Source of the DNA: Phycisphaerae bacterium
Lineage (GTDB): Bacteria > Planctomycetota > Phycisphaerae > Phycisphaerales > UBA1924
Reading direction: 5' to 3'
Assembly (NCBI GenBank): GCA_030432905.1
Contig: JAUILU010000001.1
Coordinates: 372,001 to 436,000 of the forward strand
DNA: 64,000 nt
The notes beneath the pieces were generated by a model that saw nothing but the letters and a program-made list of their open reading frames with translations, was not told the origin of the DNA and searched no databases. A program made the position numbers and the translations under genes. How positions within the stretch are numbered: the first letter of the stretch is position 1; the number at the start of each line of letters is the position of its first letter. Below, in pieces: positions 15,347-23,692 of the stretch.

Positions 15347-16099
15347 ATGCCCACAACAGTTGCCAAATTTGCACTGCCGATTCTTGCCAGCACTATCTGC
15401 TCCCAGGCAAGTGCACAGTTCGTAACCCCCGATGGCTACGGCTGGATCCGCGGGACCACAAACACGGTCTGGGGAGAATGGGACGATTTCTCCTCCGCCT
15501 CCGGCCCGAACACACCCGACGTCGGAACATTCCCTGCCCCGCTACCCGCTGGATGGGATGAACTCGCGGCGACCTGCATCACTCCTTCGGCCTTCCTGAC
15601 CTCTACGGGGAACATCTACTCGTTCAGCGAGCCGATAGAATTTGAGATCGTGGTACCCAGCTATGACTTGTCAGGCAGCACGACGACGATCCTGCTTCAG
15701 ACACGCACACTCGGCAGTGAGGTCGATCCGAAAACCGTGACCTGCAACGACTTGCCGCCGGTGGAAGTTGTCGAAACGATGCGAGTCGACGTCGGCCAGG
15801 GATTCCTTGTTCAGACACTCTGGCGTTTCGAAGTAGCCGCAGCCACAAGCCATCTCATCGAGTTTGGCGCGATCGCATCGTCCATGAGCCTCGACGGTCT
15901 TGCTGTCGATACATATACGACACAATCCGCCTGCCTTGCCGACGTCAACGCCGACGGCAGCGTGACCCCCACCGACTTCTCCGCGTGGGTCGCTGCGTTC
16001 AACAACAACCTGCCAGGTTGTGACCAGAACGGCGACGGCGCCTGCTCGCCGACCGACTTCTCGGCATGGATCACAAACTACAACAACGGCTGCCCGTAA
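15347..16099 (+). CDS. Secreted protein with C-terminal dockerin-like (GC-type) domain
   Basis: A 250-residue exported protein of unknown function. ATG 15347, with AAGGAAC upstream, opens the signal peptide MPTTVAKFALPILASTICSQASAQ; the track start at 15260 is too early. The middle 130 residues look like a beta-rich domain with no motif I recognise. The last 55 residues hold two dockerin-like calcium-loop repeats, DVNADGSVTPTDFSAW and DQNGDGACSPTDFSAW, nearly identical to the tail of the 7778-9925 protein although the rest is unrelated. This suggests a shared anchoring or sorting module. A terminator follows at 16140. Confidence 0.78.
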   Translation: MPTTVAKFALPILASTICSQASAQFVTPDGYGWIRGTTNTVWGEWDDFSSASGPNTPDVGTFPAPLPAGWDELAATCITPSAFLTSTGNIYSFSEPIEFEIVVPSYDLSGSTTTILLQTRTLGSEVDPKTVTCNDLPPVEVVETMRVDVGQGFLVQTLWRFEVAAATSHLIEFGAIASSMSLDGLAVDTYTTQSACLADVNADGSVTPTDFSAWVAAFNNNLPGCDQNGDGACSPTDFSAWITNYNNGCP

Positions 16100-16139
16100 A
16101 GAGCAAGCCCATAGCAAATCAATACGTCCTGATCTCGAG

Positions 16140-16173
16140 AGCCGTCGCACCCACCCTCGTGCGGCGGCTTTCT
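16140..16173 (+). terminator. Rho-independent terminator after the dockerin-tailed gene
   Basis: AGCCGTCGCAC-ccaccctc-GTGCGGCGGCT forms an 11-bp stem with one T-G pair, followed by TTCTC. It lies 40 bp downstream of the stop at 16099. The T-run is short, so efficiency may be moderate. Confidence 0.7.
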
Positions 16174-16229
16174 CATAGGTTTGGAGAATCAGGAGTCAGC
16201 TGTTGAAGGTGGTGTTGAATAAGTAAGAA

Positions 16230-16301
16230 AGCGGGTGATCGGAGTCGAACCGACGACATTCAGCTTGGAAGGCTGACGTTCTACCACTGAACTACACCCG
16301 C
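16230..16301 (-). tRNA. tRNA-Gly (anticodon TCC)
   Basis: The minus strand folds as a 72-nt cloverleaf. The acceptor is GCGGGTG / CACCCGC, the D-arm contains GTTCAGTGGTAGAAC, the anticodon arm is TCAGC-CTTCCAA-GCTGA with anticodon TCC (reads GGA), and the T-arm contains GGTTCGACTCC. CCA is not encoded. It lies just upstream of the S9 peptidase terminus and is transcribed in the same direction, away from the dockerin-tailed gene. Confidence 0.95.
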
Positions 16302-16349
16302 GTGGTCTGGGATCATAGCTCCCTCAACCTGACCGTGTCTCGTGTCGGG

Positions 16350-18758
16350 CTACCGGGTATTGAGCCGCGTCTCGAACAGCTTGTAGATCCGGCGGTACTC
16401 ATCGAGCCAGGCGTCGGGCTCGGCGAAGCCGTGGGCCTCCATCGGGTAGAGCGCGACTTCCCAGTCCTGTTTTTCCAGTTCGATGAGCCTCTGCTGGAGT
16501 CTAATCGTGTCCTGCACGAGGACGTTGTCGTCGAGCATGCCGTGGCAGATCAGCAGCCCGCCCTCGAAGCCCTCGGCGAACTCGATCGGGCTCGACCGCT
16601 CATACGCCTCGGGGTCGATGTCGGGGGTGTTGAGGATGTTCGAGGTGTAGCCGTGGTTGTAGTGCGCCCAGTCTGTCACGGGCCTTAGAGCCGCGGCGGC
16701 CGTGAACACATCGGGCTCCTTGAACGACGCCATGATCGCAAGGAAGCCCCCGTACGACCCGCCGTAGGTTCCGATGCGATCGGGTGACACGCCGAGTTCT
16801 TCGACCATCCAACTTGCGGTATCGACCATGTCCTCGAGTTCCGGGCCTCCCATGTTGCGGTAGATCGCCTCGCGGAAGTCTTTGCCGTAACCGGCCGAGG
16901 CGCGGAAGTCGATGTCGAGCACGACGTAGCCCTTGTACGCCAACAGCGAATGGAACATCATCTCCCGGAAGTAGTAAGGCCATCCCCGATGCACGTTCTG
17001 CGTGTAGCCCGCGCCGTGCACGAAAATCACGCCGGGTTTGTCATTGGTCACCCCACCACCGCCGTCAAACGAGTACACACGCCCGCGGATGGTCCGCCCG
17101 TCCCTGCACGGCACATCGACATACTCGGGCTCGATCCAGGGCAGTTGCATAAACGCCTTACTCACCGAATGCGTCAGTTGTGTCGGCTGCGCGCCCTGCG
17201 CTAACTCCTGCACGAACAACTCGCCATCGGAGTCGTTCGTCGAGACCTCCATTAGCAGCCGATCACCGGCAGGCGACAGCTCGAACCGCTCGACCCGTTC
17301 GCCGAACTCAGTGACTAGCTCGGCCGCATCCGACGTGAGATCGATCTGCGCCACCTCGTACACCGCCGGGTCCGTCATGTTCGTCAGCGCCAAGAGCAAG
17401 GAAGGCTCCGGTGTCTGCACGACATCCCAGAACTCGAACGAGCCGCTGGTCACCTGCCGAACCGAACCGCCTTCGTAAGCATGAATGTGCGAGAACCCAG
17501 AGGATTCGGATAGGAACCAGAACCGCTCGCCGTTCGGCGTCCAGCCCATGCGGTTCGTCCGCCAGTTGATCCAACCCTCGGTCGATTCCCTGAACAGCGA
17601 CTTTGCAACCGGGTCATCATCACCAAGATCCACCGACACGATCCAGCGGTCCTTGTGGTCGTGGCTGCTGACACGGAACACAAGCGAACCCAACCCGGGA
17701 CGGAAACTCAGGTTGCCGATCGACACCGACCTCGGCTCGGGCCCTGTGGCTTCATCCGTCTCGTCAGCATCGTTTGCTTCGTCAACTCTGAGAAACGCGA
17801 GCGGGTCGTCCGTGATACCGGGTAAACCCGACAGATCAATACGAACTGATGTGTCTTTGTGTGTATCGATCAGGAACAGCATCTCCGCCGGGCTCTCACG
17901 TACACCGACCTTGTGGCGCACGCTGCTCGTATCCACATACCCGTCTTCGGTCACGTACGCGGGCATCTCGTCACGCTCGGCGTTCTCCCAAGGCTCCGAG
18001 ATCACCACCGCGAGAAATCGGCCGTCGTCGGATAACGCATGCCGACGCCGCTGGTACTTCTTTCCTAAGTAGAAAGGCCCGGGCACATCGAGCGTGTTGG
18101 CCCGGCTCACCTGACGCGACACATCGCGTCTGTGCCGGTCGCGTTCTTGCCGCTTGGTGATTGTTGTAAACAGACGCTCCTGCTGACGGTCCAGGTAGTC
18201 GTCGCCCTCTTCCTCTTCCTCGTCCTTTGGCTCGTCCTCGAAACGAACGTCCGCGACCTGACTGACCGACCCGCTTACAAGGTCGAGCACGAACCAGTCG
18301 CCGCCCGACTCGTAACCAATCCGCTTTCCGCCCGAGAGAAACCTCGGCGACGATTCACGCGATACCGTCCGTGTCAGCTGCACACGCTCTGCGTCCGACA
18401 AATCCTCACAGAACAAGTCCCCGCCCCGCGAACAGACCCTCGCTGACCGGTCAGCGCTGTACACCCAGCTCGCCCTTGCAAGCTCGGCGTGTTCTTGCAT
18501 CCCAAGAAGCGTCTCCTCACCGGTTGAGAGATCGATCGAGACGAAGTCCTCACCCAAGCCGCCCAGGGCGTCACGGAAGAACAGCACCGACTTCCCATCG
18601 TCTGACCAGTACGAACGTTCAGGGAACAGCCCGATCCACTCGGGGTCGGCCATGATGCGTTCGAGCGTGATGCCGTGGGTGTCGTCACCCGGCTGAGACG
18701 ACACACCGAAGCACACGCAGGACACACAGACAGCAATCGCGGCAAGCAGTACGTTCAT
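16350..18758 (-). CDS. S9 family serine peptidase (prolyl oligopeptidase / dipeptidyl-peptidase IV-like)
   Basis: An exported peptidase of 802 residues: the signal peptide is MNVLLAAIAVCVSCVCFGVSS, the beta-propeller spans about 40-540, and an alpha/beta hydrolase domain forms the last 250 residues. The catalytic triad is visible: Ser near 668 in GTYGGSYGGF, Asp near 743 in GMLDDN, His at 776 in EAHGF. It probably clips short peptides from N-termini in the periplasm. An odd feature is a highly charged insert at about 173-215 (DEPKDEEEEEGDD then a K/R-rich stretch) in the propeller. It is flanked by tRNA-Gly and serC and looks monocistronic. Confidence 0.9.
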   Translation of the reverse strand: MNVLLAAIAVCVSCVCFGVSSQPGDDTHGITLERIMADPEWIGLFPERSYWSDDGKSVLFFRDALGGLGEDFVSIDLSTGEETLLGMQEHAELARASWVYSADRSARVCSRGGDLFCEDLSDAERVQLTRTVSRESSPRFLSGGKRIGYESGGDWFVLDLVSGSVSQVADVRFEDEPKDEEEEEGDDYLDRQQERLFTTITKRQERDRHRRDVSRQVSRANTLDVPGPFYLGKKYQRRRHALSDDGRFLAVVISEPWENAERDEMPAYVTEDGYVDTSSVRHKVGVRESPAEMLFLIDTHKDTSVRIDLSGLPGITDDPLAFLRVDEANDADETDEATGPEPRSVSIGNLSFRPGLGSLVFRVSSHDHKDRWIVSVDLGDDDPVAKSLFRESTEGWINWRTNRMGWTPNGERFWFLSESSGFSHIHAYEGGSVRQVTSGSFEFWDVVQTPEPSLLLALTNMTDPAVYEVAQIDLTSDAAELVTEFGERVERFELSPAGDRLLMEVSTNDSDGELFVQELAQGAQPTQLTHSVSKAFMQLPWIEPEYVDVPCRDGRTIRGRVYSFDGGGGVTNDKPGVIFVHGAGYTQNVHRGWPYYFREMMFHSLLAYKGYVVLDIDFRASAGYGKDFREAIYRNMGGPELEDMVDTASWMVEELGVSPDRIGTYGGSYGGFLAIMASFKEPDVFTAAAALRPVTDWAHYNHGYTSNILNTPDIDPEAYERSSPIEFAEGFEGGLLICHGMLDDNVLVQDTIRLQQRLIELEKQDWEVALYPMEAHGFAEPDAWLDEYRRIYKLFETRLNTR

Positions 18759-18820
18759 GCCGCGTATCGTACGAGATCCCGAGCCAATACGCCCGGGTTC
18801 CAGTTCGTGATTCGGCTGCG

Positions 18821-19942
18821 TTACCCGTTCTTCTTCGAGAAGTCGTCCATGAACGAGGCCAGTGCCTCAGCGCCGGCGATCGGGAATGCGTTGTACATGC
18901 TCGCGCGCATGCCGCCAATCGAGCGGTGGCCCTTCAGGTTCGCCATTCCGTTCGCCTCGGCCTCTGCGACAAACTTCTTGTCGAGCTCTTCGCTGGGCGT
19001 CTTGAAAGTCACGTTCATCAGCGAGCGATCGCCAACCCTCGCGTGCGGCGTGTAGAAGTCGTTCGAGTCGATCGCGTCGTACAGCACCTTCGCCTTCGCT
19101 TGGTTGATCTTCTCGATCTCAACCAGGTCGCCCTGACGCTCGATCCACTTAAACACCTGACCCATCAGGTAGATCCCAAACGTCGGCGGCGTGTTGTACC
19201 GGCTCTGCTTCTTCGCCTGAAGCTGGTAGTCGAGCATCCAGGGCAGATCACGGACCTGTTTCTCGAGAATGTCGTCGCGCACGATCACAAGCACAGTGCC
19301 CGCGGGGCCTAGGTTTTTCTGACCGCCCGCGTAGATGAAGCCGTACTTCGTGACGTCGATCGGCCTGCTGAAGATGTCGCTCGACGCGTCGCACACGAAC
19401 CACGCATCGCCCGGAGGCGTCGGCGGCATGCGGTGCCACTCGGTGCCCATGATTGTGTTGTTGCTCGTAAAGTGCACATAGGTCGGGTTGTCCGAGTAGT
19501 TGATATCCGCGTCATCGGGGATCCGGTCGAACGCGGTCGCCTCAGACGAGCCCGCGACGTGGACCTTGCCGTAGCGCCCGGCTTCTTTCATCGAATCCGT
19601 CGCCCACTTTCCGGTGCCGAAGTAGTCAGCAGTTTTGCCATCGGCGAGGAACGCCATGGGGACCTGGTAGCACTGGGTCGTCGCGCCGCCCTGCAGGAAC
19701 AGCACCCGGTAGTTGTCCGGGATGTTGCCCACACGTCTGCAGTCGGCCTCGGCCTCTTCGAGCACCCGGTCGAACTCCTTGCCGCGGTGGCTGTGCTCGA
19801 GGATGCCGATACCGGAGCCGAACAGCGACCACAGGTCCTGCTGCGTGTTCTTGATGACATCCTCCGGGATCGCGCCCGGGCCAGCGGAAAAGTTGAATGC
19901 ACGCTTGTCGGTGTTCAATTCGGTCGTTGCGTACGTCGTCAT
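18821..19942 (-). CDS. serC: Phosphoserine aminotransferase
   Basis: PLP enzyme converting 3-phosphohydroxypyruvate and glutamate to phosphoserine and 2-oxoglutarate, step two of serine synthesis; 373 residues, normal for the family. Characteristic blocks are NFSAGPGAIPEDV at the N-terminus, VLFLQGGATTQ, and GFIYAGGQKNLGPAG with the PLP-binding Lys. The C-terminus carries RSIGGMRASMYNA. It lies 27 bp downstream of a phosphoglycerate dehydrogenase gene on the same strand, so the first two steps of the pathway are likely cotranscribed. The third enzyme, serB, is not in the window. Confidence 0.96.
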   Translation of the reverse strand: MTTYATTELNTDKRAFNFSAGPGAIPEDVIKNTQQDLWSLFGSGIGILEHSHRGKEFDRVLEEAEADCRRVGNIPDNYRVLFLQGGATTQCYQVPMAFLADGKTADYFGTGKWATDSMKEAGRYGKVHVAGSSEATAFDRIPDDADINYSDNPTYVHFTSNNTIMGTEWHRMPPTPPGDAWFVCDASSDIFSRPIDVTKYGFIYAGGQKNLGPAGTVLVIVRDDILEKQVRDLPWMLDYQLQAKKQSRYNTPPTFGIYLMGQVFKWIERQGDLVEIEKINQAKAKVLYDAIDSNDFYTPHARVGDRSLMNVTFKTPSEELDKKFVAEAEANGMANLKGHRSIGGMRASMYNAFPIAGAEALASFMDDFSKKNG

Positions 19943-19969
19943 GGCTGTCTCCAGTTGCCGAGCGTTGGC

Positions 19970-20971
19970 TCAGGCTTCTGCCGATTGTTTGCTGAGCTGA
20001 TCGCTGTTGATCACGTTCTCGCATGTTCCTGTTGCTTTGAAGTGCGACACAAGCCGTACCACCTCGTCGGCCACCGCGAGCTGCGCCTGGTCAGTTGAGG
20101 CGCCGCAGTGGTGCGAGCAGTAAACACCCGGGGTATTGGCGATCTCTGGGCACCAATCGCCGTCTTTAAAACCGGGCTGGTCGCAGTACACGTCGAGCCC
20201 CGCGCGGATGCCCTTGGTTCGGCACGCCTCAGCCAGCGCCTGCTCATCGACGACGGGCCCTCGGCTCGTGTTAATGAAGTACGCACCGGGCTTCATCGCG
20301 TTGAAGAACTCTGTGCCACAAGAACCCTCCGTCTCGTCTGTCGCAGGAACATGCACCGACACAGCGTCCATCTTGGGAAGTTGCTCAATGATCTCTTCTC
20401 GGGTGCAGCCGATCATGGTCGCGCCTAGCCGCTCCACTTCCCCCGCAGTCAGGTGCCGAGAAGTGGTGTAGACATGCATTCCGAATGCCTGAGCGCGTTT
20501 GGCGACTTCTTGGCCGATCGCGCCAAAGCCGTGGACGAACAGATTCATGCCCTTGAGCCCGCGTGCCTTGCTGAACTCTTTCTTGTTCCACCGGCCGCCC
20601 TTGAGCTGCTGATCCTGATCAGGCAGCCTGCGATCGAGATTGATCAGATGCCCCATCGCCGCCTCAGCAACTGCGACCGCGTTCATGCCCGGGCAGTTGC
20701 TGACCGCGATGCCCCGCTCTCCTGCTGCGACGTAGTCGATGTTGTCGTACCCAGAGCCCGCCCGGATGATGTACTTCAACGGCCCACCGGCGGCGATCAC
20801 ATCTGCGGGCACTTTCGTGCTCCGGACGACGAGCACCTCCGGCTGGATCCTGCCCAGAGCCTCAGCGAGCGTTTCAGGCCCGAGTTCCGGCTCGACCACG
20901 ACCTCGCAGCCGAGGGCCGACAGCCCCTCGATGCCCTGATCCTCAAACTTATCCGCAATCAGCACACGCAC
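19970..20971 (-). CDS. serA: D-3-phosphoglycerate dehydrogenase (short form without ACT domain)
   Basis: NAD-dependent 2-hydroxyacid dehydrogenase of 333 residues, first step of serine synthesis by neighbourhood with serC. Visible features are the active-site Arg region IIRAGSGYDNID, the Rossmann motif VHGFGAIGQEVA, TSRGPVVDEQAL, and the Glu/His end GLDVYCDQPG with SHHCGAST. The chain ends after the substrate domain, so the C-terminal ACT domain that mediates serine feedback in long SerA forms is absent. GTG at 20971 is preceded by AAGGAG. Other 2-hydroxyacid dehydrogenases look alike, but the serC neighbour makes SerA the likely identity. Confidence 0.88.
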   Translation of the reverse strand: MRVLIADKFEDQGIEGLSALGCEVVVEPELGPETLAEALGRIQPEVLVVRSTKVPADVIAAGGPLKYIIRAGSGYDNIDYVAAGERGIAVSNCPGMNAVAVAEAAMGHLINLDRRLPDQDQQLKGGRWNKKEFSKARGLKGMNLFVHGFGAIGQEVAKRAQAFGMHVYTTSRHLTAGEVERLGATMIGCTREEIIEQLPKMDAVSVHVPATDETEGSCGTEFFNAMKPGAYFINTSRGPVVDEQALAEACRTKGIRAGLDVYCDQPGFKDGDWCPEIANTPGVYCSHHCGASTDQAQLAVADEVVRLVSHFKATGTCENVINSDQLSKQSAEA

Positions 20972-21104
20972 GGCTGGCTCCTTACTGGAGGTCTACACCT
21001 GATCCGCGGATGATAGCTCAGTCCCACCTGACAAAACGTTCTTCTGTGAGCCTCCGCCGGCTGCTTTTTTGTCACTTCCCACATATGTTGAGTCCGATCC
21101 AAAT

Positions 21105-21140
21105 CACAAAAAAGCGGCACCCCCGCTCGGGAGTGCCGCA
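21105..21140 (-). terminator. Rho-independent terminator for the pseudopilin gene at 21171
   Basis: On the minus strand GCGGCAC...CCCGAGCGGG...GTGCCGC forms a long GC stem followed by TTTTTTGTGATT. It lies 31 bp after the stop of the pseudopilin gene and separates it from serA. Confidence 0.88.
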
Positions 21141-21170
21141 TTGAAACTACTTAATGGCAGCCGAATTGGT

Positions 21171-22304
21171 TTAGTTGCCAACCAAATTCATGAGACCCTC
21201 ATTCGTGACCGGGTCACCACCAAAGTCAACGCCTTGGAGTCCCATCCGGGTCTGATCGAAGTAAGAAGGGACCAGAGTGATCGATGCCCCGGGGGGATCC
21301 CACCATCTGATCGGTGTGTAGTTGTACAAATCTGTCTTGAGTCTATCAAACGGATCGTCCGCCCCCTTACCGGGCTTGTTTGGCTCGAAACCATAGTTCG
21401 AATCCTTGACGTTCTTGTTGTCGGCGTGGCCGTCGTAGAACAGAACCGGGACTTGGCTGTCCTCGAAAGCAAAGTACTGCTCGGGACCCGTAAAGCGCTG
21501 ATACGTTTCGTAGAGCAAGACCTTTTGACCGGGATATGCAACGTCGTCGAGTGACCTGCGACCCAGAACGTTTTTCTTGTTCGGCATAATGTAACGGTTG
21601 CTCGTGGCAGCACGCCCGACCGTTCGCGGCCACTGGTCGGAATCATTTAAGTTACCATAGTCAGGCGAGTAGTGCGCAGAGATCGTGGAGTAGGAAGAAC
21701 TGAACCCCCAACGCCAGAGATCTCTGAATGAAGTCGCGCCAGAAGGCGGACGAAATCCATTACCACCCATGGGATCATCCAAGTACCCGTTCATATCCTC
21801 CTGCCAAGTCGCACGGGCCTTGTCTCCGGGGGAAATCACCATCTCCGAGGGCAGTTGCTCGCCGATGTGATCATTGATCACCAAGTGATTGTAAAGCACA
21901 AAAGGTGTATGCCCGGTGGGAGCAGTGCCAACCGTCGGCGTAAGTTGATCATGCTTATACAGCCTCGTCACGATGTCGAGCTGCTGATACACAGCAGCGC
22001 GTGTGTCGCCATCTTGTGCATTTGGATTCAGGGCGGCACAGGCGAGCGCGAGGTCGGTATTCGAGGTCTGTGGAACTTGGCCGGCTTTCCATGAGAACGA
22101 ATACGCACGAGCATCATTTTCAGCGCCGTAGGAGGCGCTGGCAACACCCTGCTGGCGTTGGTTGTTTAGGCTCAACATGAGCTGCGCCCGCTTGCGTGCG
22201 TTACCGAGAGCTGGTAACAGAATTGAGATCAGGAGCGCGATAATCGCGATCACGACCAAGAGTTCAATCAGAGTGAACCCGCGACGGCCCTTCTGGCTGA
22301 CCAT
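21171..22304 (-). CDS. Large pseudopilin-like protein (prepilin N-methylation domain)
   Basis: A 377-residue protein with leader MVSQKGRRG and the prepilin helix [19 protein letters not shown], so processing by a prepilin peptidase and inner-membrane insertion are predicted. The C-terminal domain is extracytoplasmic, with [14 protein letters not shown] as the FxDGH-type box. ATG 22304 has GGGGAGGT upstream. It is a second member, after 4537-5499, of the solitary large-pseudopilin family that is expanded in planctomycetes, and it is not adjacent to the pilus operon. Function unknown. Confidence 0.82.
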   Translation of the reverse strand: MVSQKGRRGFTLIELLVVIAIIALLISILLPALGNARKRAQLMLSLNNQRQQGVASASYGAENDARAYSFSWKAGQVPQTSNTDLALACAALNPNAQDGDTRAAVYQQLDIVTRLYKHDQLTPTVGTAPTGHTPFVLYNHLVINDHIGEQLPSEMVISPGDKARATWQEDMNGYLDDPMGGNGFRPPSGATSFRDLWRWGFSSSYSTISAHYSPDYGNLNDSDQWPRTVGRAATSNRYIMPNKKNVLGRRSLDDVAYPGQKVLLYETYQRFTGPEQYFAFEDSQVPVLFYDGHADNKNVKDSNYGFEPNKPGKGADDPFDRLKTDLYNYTPIRWWDPPGASITLVPSYFDQTRMGLQGVDFGGDPVTNEGLMNLVGN

Positions 22305-22397
22305 TTGAACCTCCCCTTATTTACATATCGTCAAGGCCGAAGAATCCAGCACCAACGATCGGCGGCACCTTCAAGCAGAACGCTGTCAGGTAGAAGC

Positions 22398-22403
22398 ATT
22401 ATA
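22398..22403 (-). promoter_or_regulatory. Candidate -10 box TATAAT upstream of the pseudopilin gene
   Basis: A perfect TATAAT on the minus strand lies about 95 bp upstream of the ATG at 22304 in a 182-bp intergenic region. No -35 close to TTGACA at 16-18 bp spacing was found, so the call rests on the -10 match and position only. Confidence 0.3.
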
Positions 22404-22486
22404 TCGGCTTTTCGCTCTGAACGCACGAAAGGTTCGACTCAGAGCCGATTTCGTGTGAATCTGGTAAAAGAAGAGCCGCGGAAAGT

Positions 22487-23644
22487 CTAGTTTCCGGCCC
22501 GTCCGAGCCTCATCTGCTCGACCCGCCTGGCACGGGCATCAACCAAATCTTGGCGGCGTCTCTCGCTCACCTGAGCCAGCAGGGTATCGAATTCGGCATC
22601 ATCCAAAGACCCCGAGGCGATACCAAGCAAAGCACGATCATATGCGATCTGTTCTGCCGATTGTGTCTCAGCGCTGGTGTCGCCTGCCTGTTCGACCGCA
22701 GGTGATGGATCAATCTGGACCTCTTCACCCGGCGTCGGTTCTGGCTCAGGCACCTCAGCCGAATCCCGCGGTTCATCAGTAACGTGATCGGCGGCACCAT
22801 TGGTCAATTCATTCGATTCGTTGACTGCTGACGGGTCTGCGACTGCAGCATCCTCGTTCTGCACCTGCACCGGCGACGCCTGTGTCGTTTCGGGTTCTGA
22901 CAACTCAGAGATATACCCCCATGCCCAGAGCCCGACACCCGCGACGAGCACGGCTGCGAACGCCAGCGCAACGATCAAACCAACAGGCTTGCGCTGCTCG
23001 TCCGCAGAAATCACACGCACCTCGGGCACATCGAACGGCGGGTCATCGAACTCGTCATCCTCCTCAACTTTTTCCGGAGGCGGCGCAACCGGCATAGGCA
23101 AAGGCGTCTGAGTCGGGATCGTCGGCGTCGGGCCTTTCGTGCCGATCGAAGCCGCGATCGTCGCGGCGTCCGCATCGCCGGGCAGCAAATGCACTGGGCT
23201 CAGCCCCATGTTCTGCCGGTCGTCGTCAGCAACAAACGAAGCGTTGCACGACGGGCACAGCTTCGCAATCGGCATGACCGCGGTGTGGCACGCGTGGCAC
23301 TCGCCGAACAGGTGCCCGATCCCAGGCGTGTTCTTGGCGAACGTCCAGAACTGACGGGTCGAAGGACCGCGGATCACTGTCTCGGGACGGATCCGACCCC
23401 GTTGAACCATCCGGGTCAGCGTGCTCAGCGAGCAGCCCGGGTTGAACGGCCTCGTGACATCACGGATGAACCAAGGGCCCATCGCGTTCTGGGAACGCTG
23501 CCGCGAAAGGAGATCGAAGTGGCCGCCGCAGTGAGCACACTGTTTGTGGTGGGCGCTCAGCGAGCCGCAGTACGGGCAGAGGACCATCGACGGCCCCATG
23601 CCCTCGGGTTGTTCCGGGCGGTCCTGCGCTGGCTGATGGTCCAC
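22487..23644 (-). CDS. Zinc-ribbon and GYF-like domain membrane protein, function unknown
   Basis: A 385-residue protein. Two N-terminal zinc ribbons (CPYCG...CAHCGG) are followed by a GYF_2-like segment (GPWFIRDV ... TLTRMVQRGRIRPETVIRG ... FWTFAKNTPG), then a third ribbon (CHAC...CPSC). A Pro/acidic linker leads to a single transmembrane helix (VGLIVALAFAAVLVAGVGLW) and an acidic, low-complexity tail. The layout predicts a cytoplasmic N-terminus for protein-protein contacts. GTG at 23644 has GGAGGG six bases upstream, which decides the start. It is divergent from the parvulin gene, with only 48 bp between the starts. No function is proposed. Confidence 0.7.
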   Translation of the reverse strand: MDHQPAQDRPEQPEGMGPSMVLCPYCGSLSAHHKQCAHCGGHFDLLSRQRSQNAMGPWFIRDVTRPFNPGCSLSTLTRMVQRGRIRPETVIRGPSTRQFWTFAKNTPGIGHLFGECHACHTAVMPIAKLCPSCNASFVADDDRQNMGLSPVHLLPGDADAATIAASIGTKGPTPTIPTQTPLPMPVAPPPEKVEEDDEFDDPPFDVPEVRVISADEQRKPVGLIVALAFAAVLVAGVGLWAWGYISELSEPETTQASPVQVQNEDAAVADPSAVNESNELTNGAADHVTDEPRDSAEVPEPEPTPGEEVQIDPSPAVEQAGDTSAETQSAEQIAYDRALLGIASGSLDDAEFDTLLAQVSERRRQDLVDARARRVEQMRLGRAGN

Positions 23645-23692
23645 TCACATCCCTCCGCTTGACGTGCAGTCTATCCGACGCTCTGATCCCGC

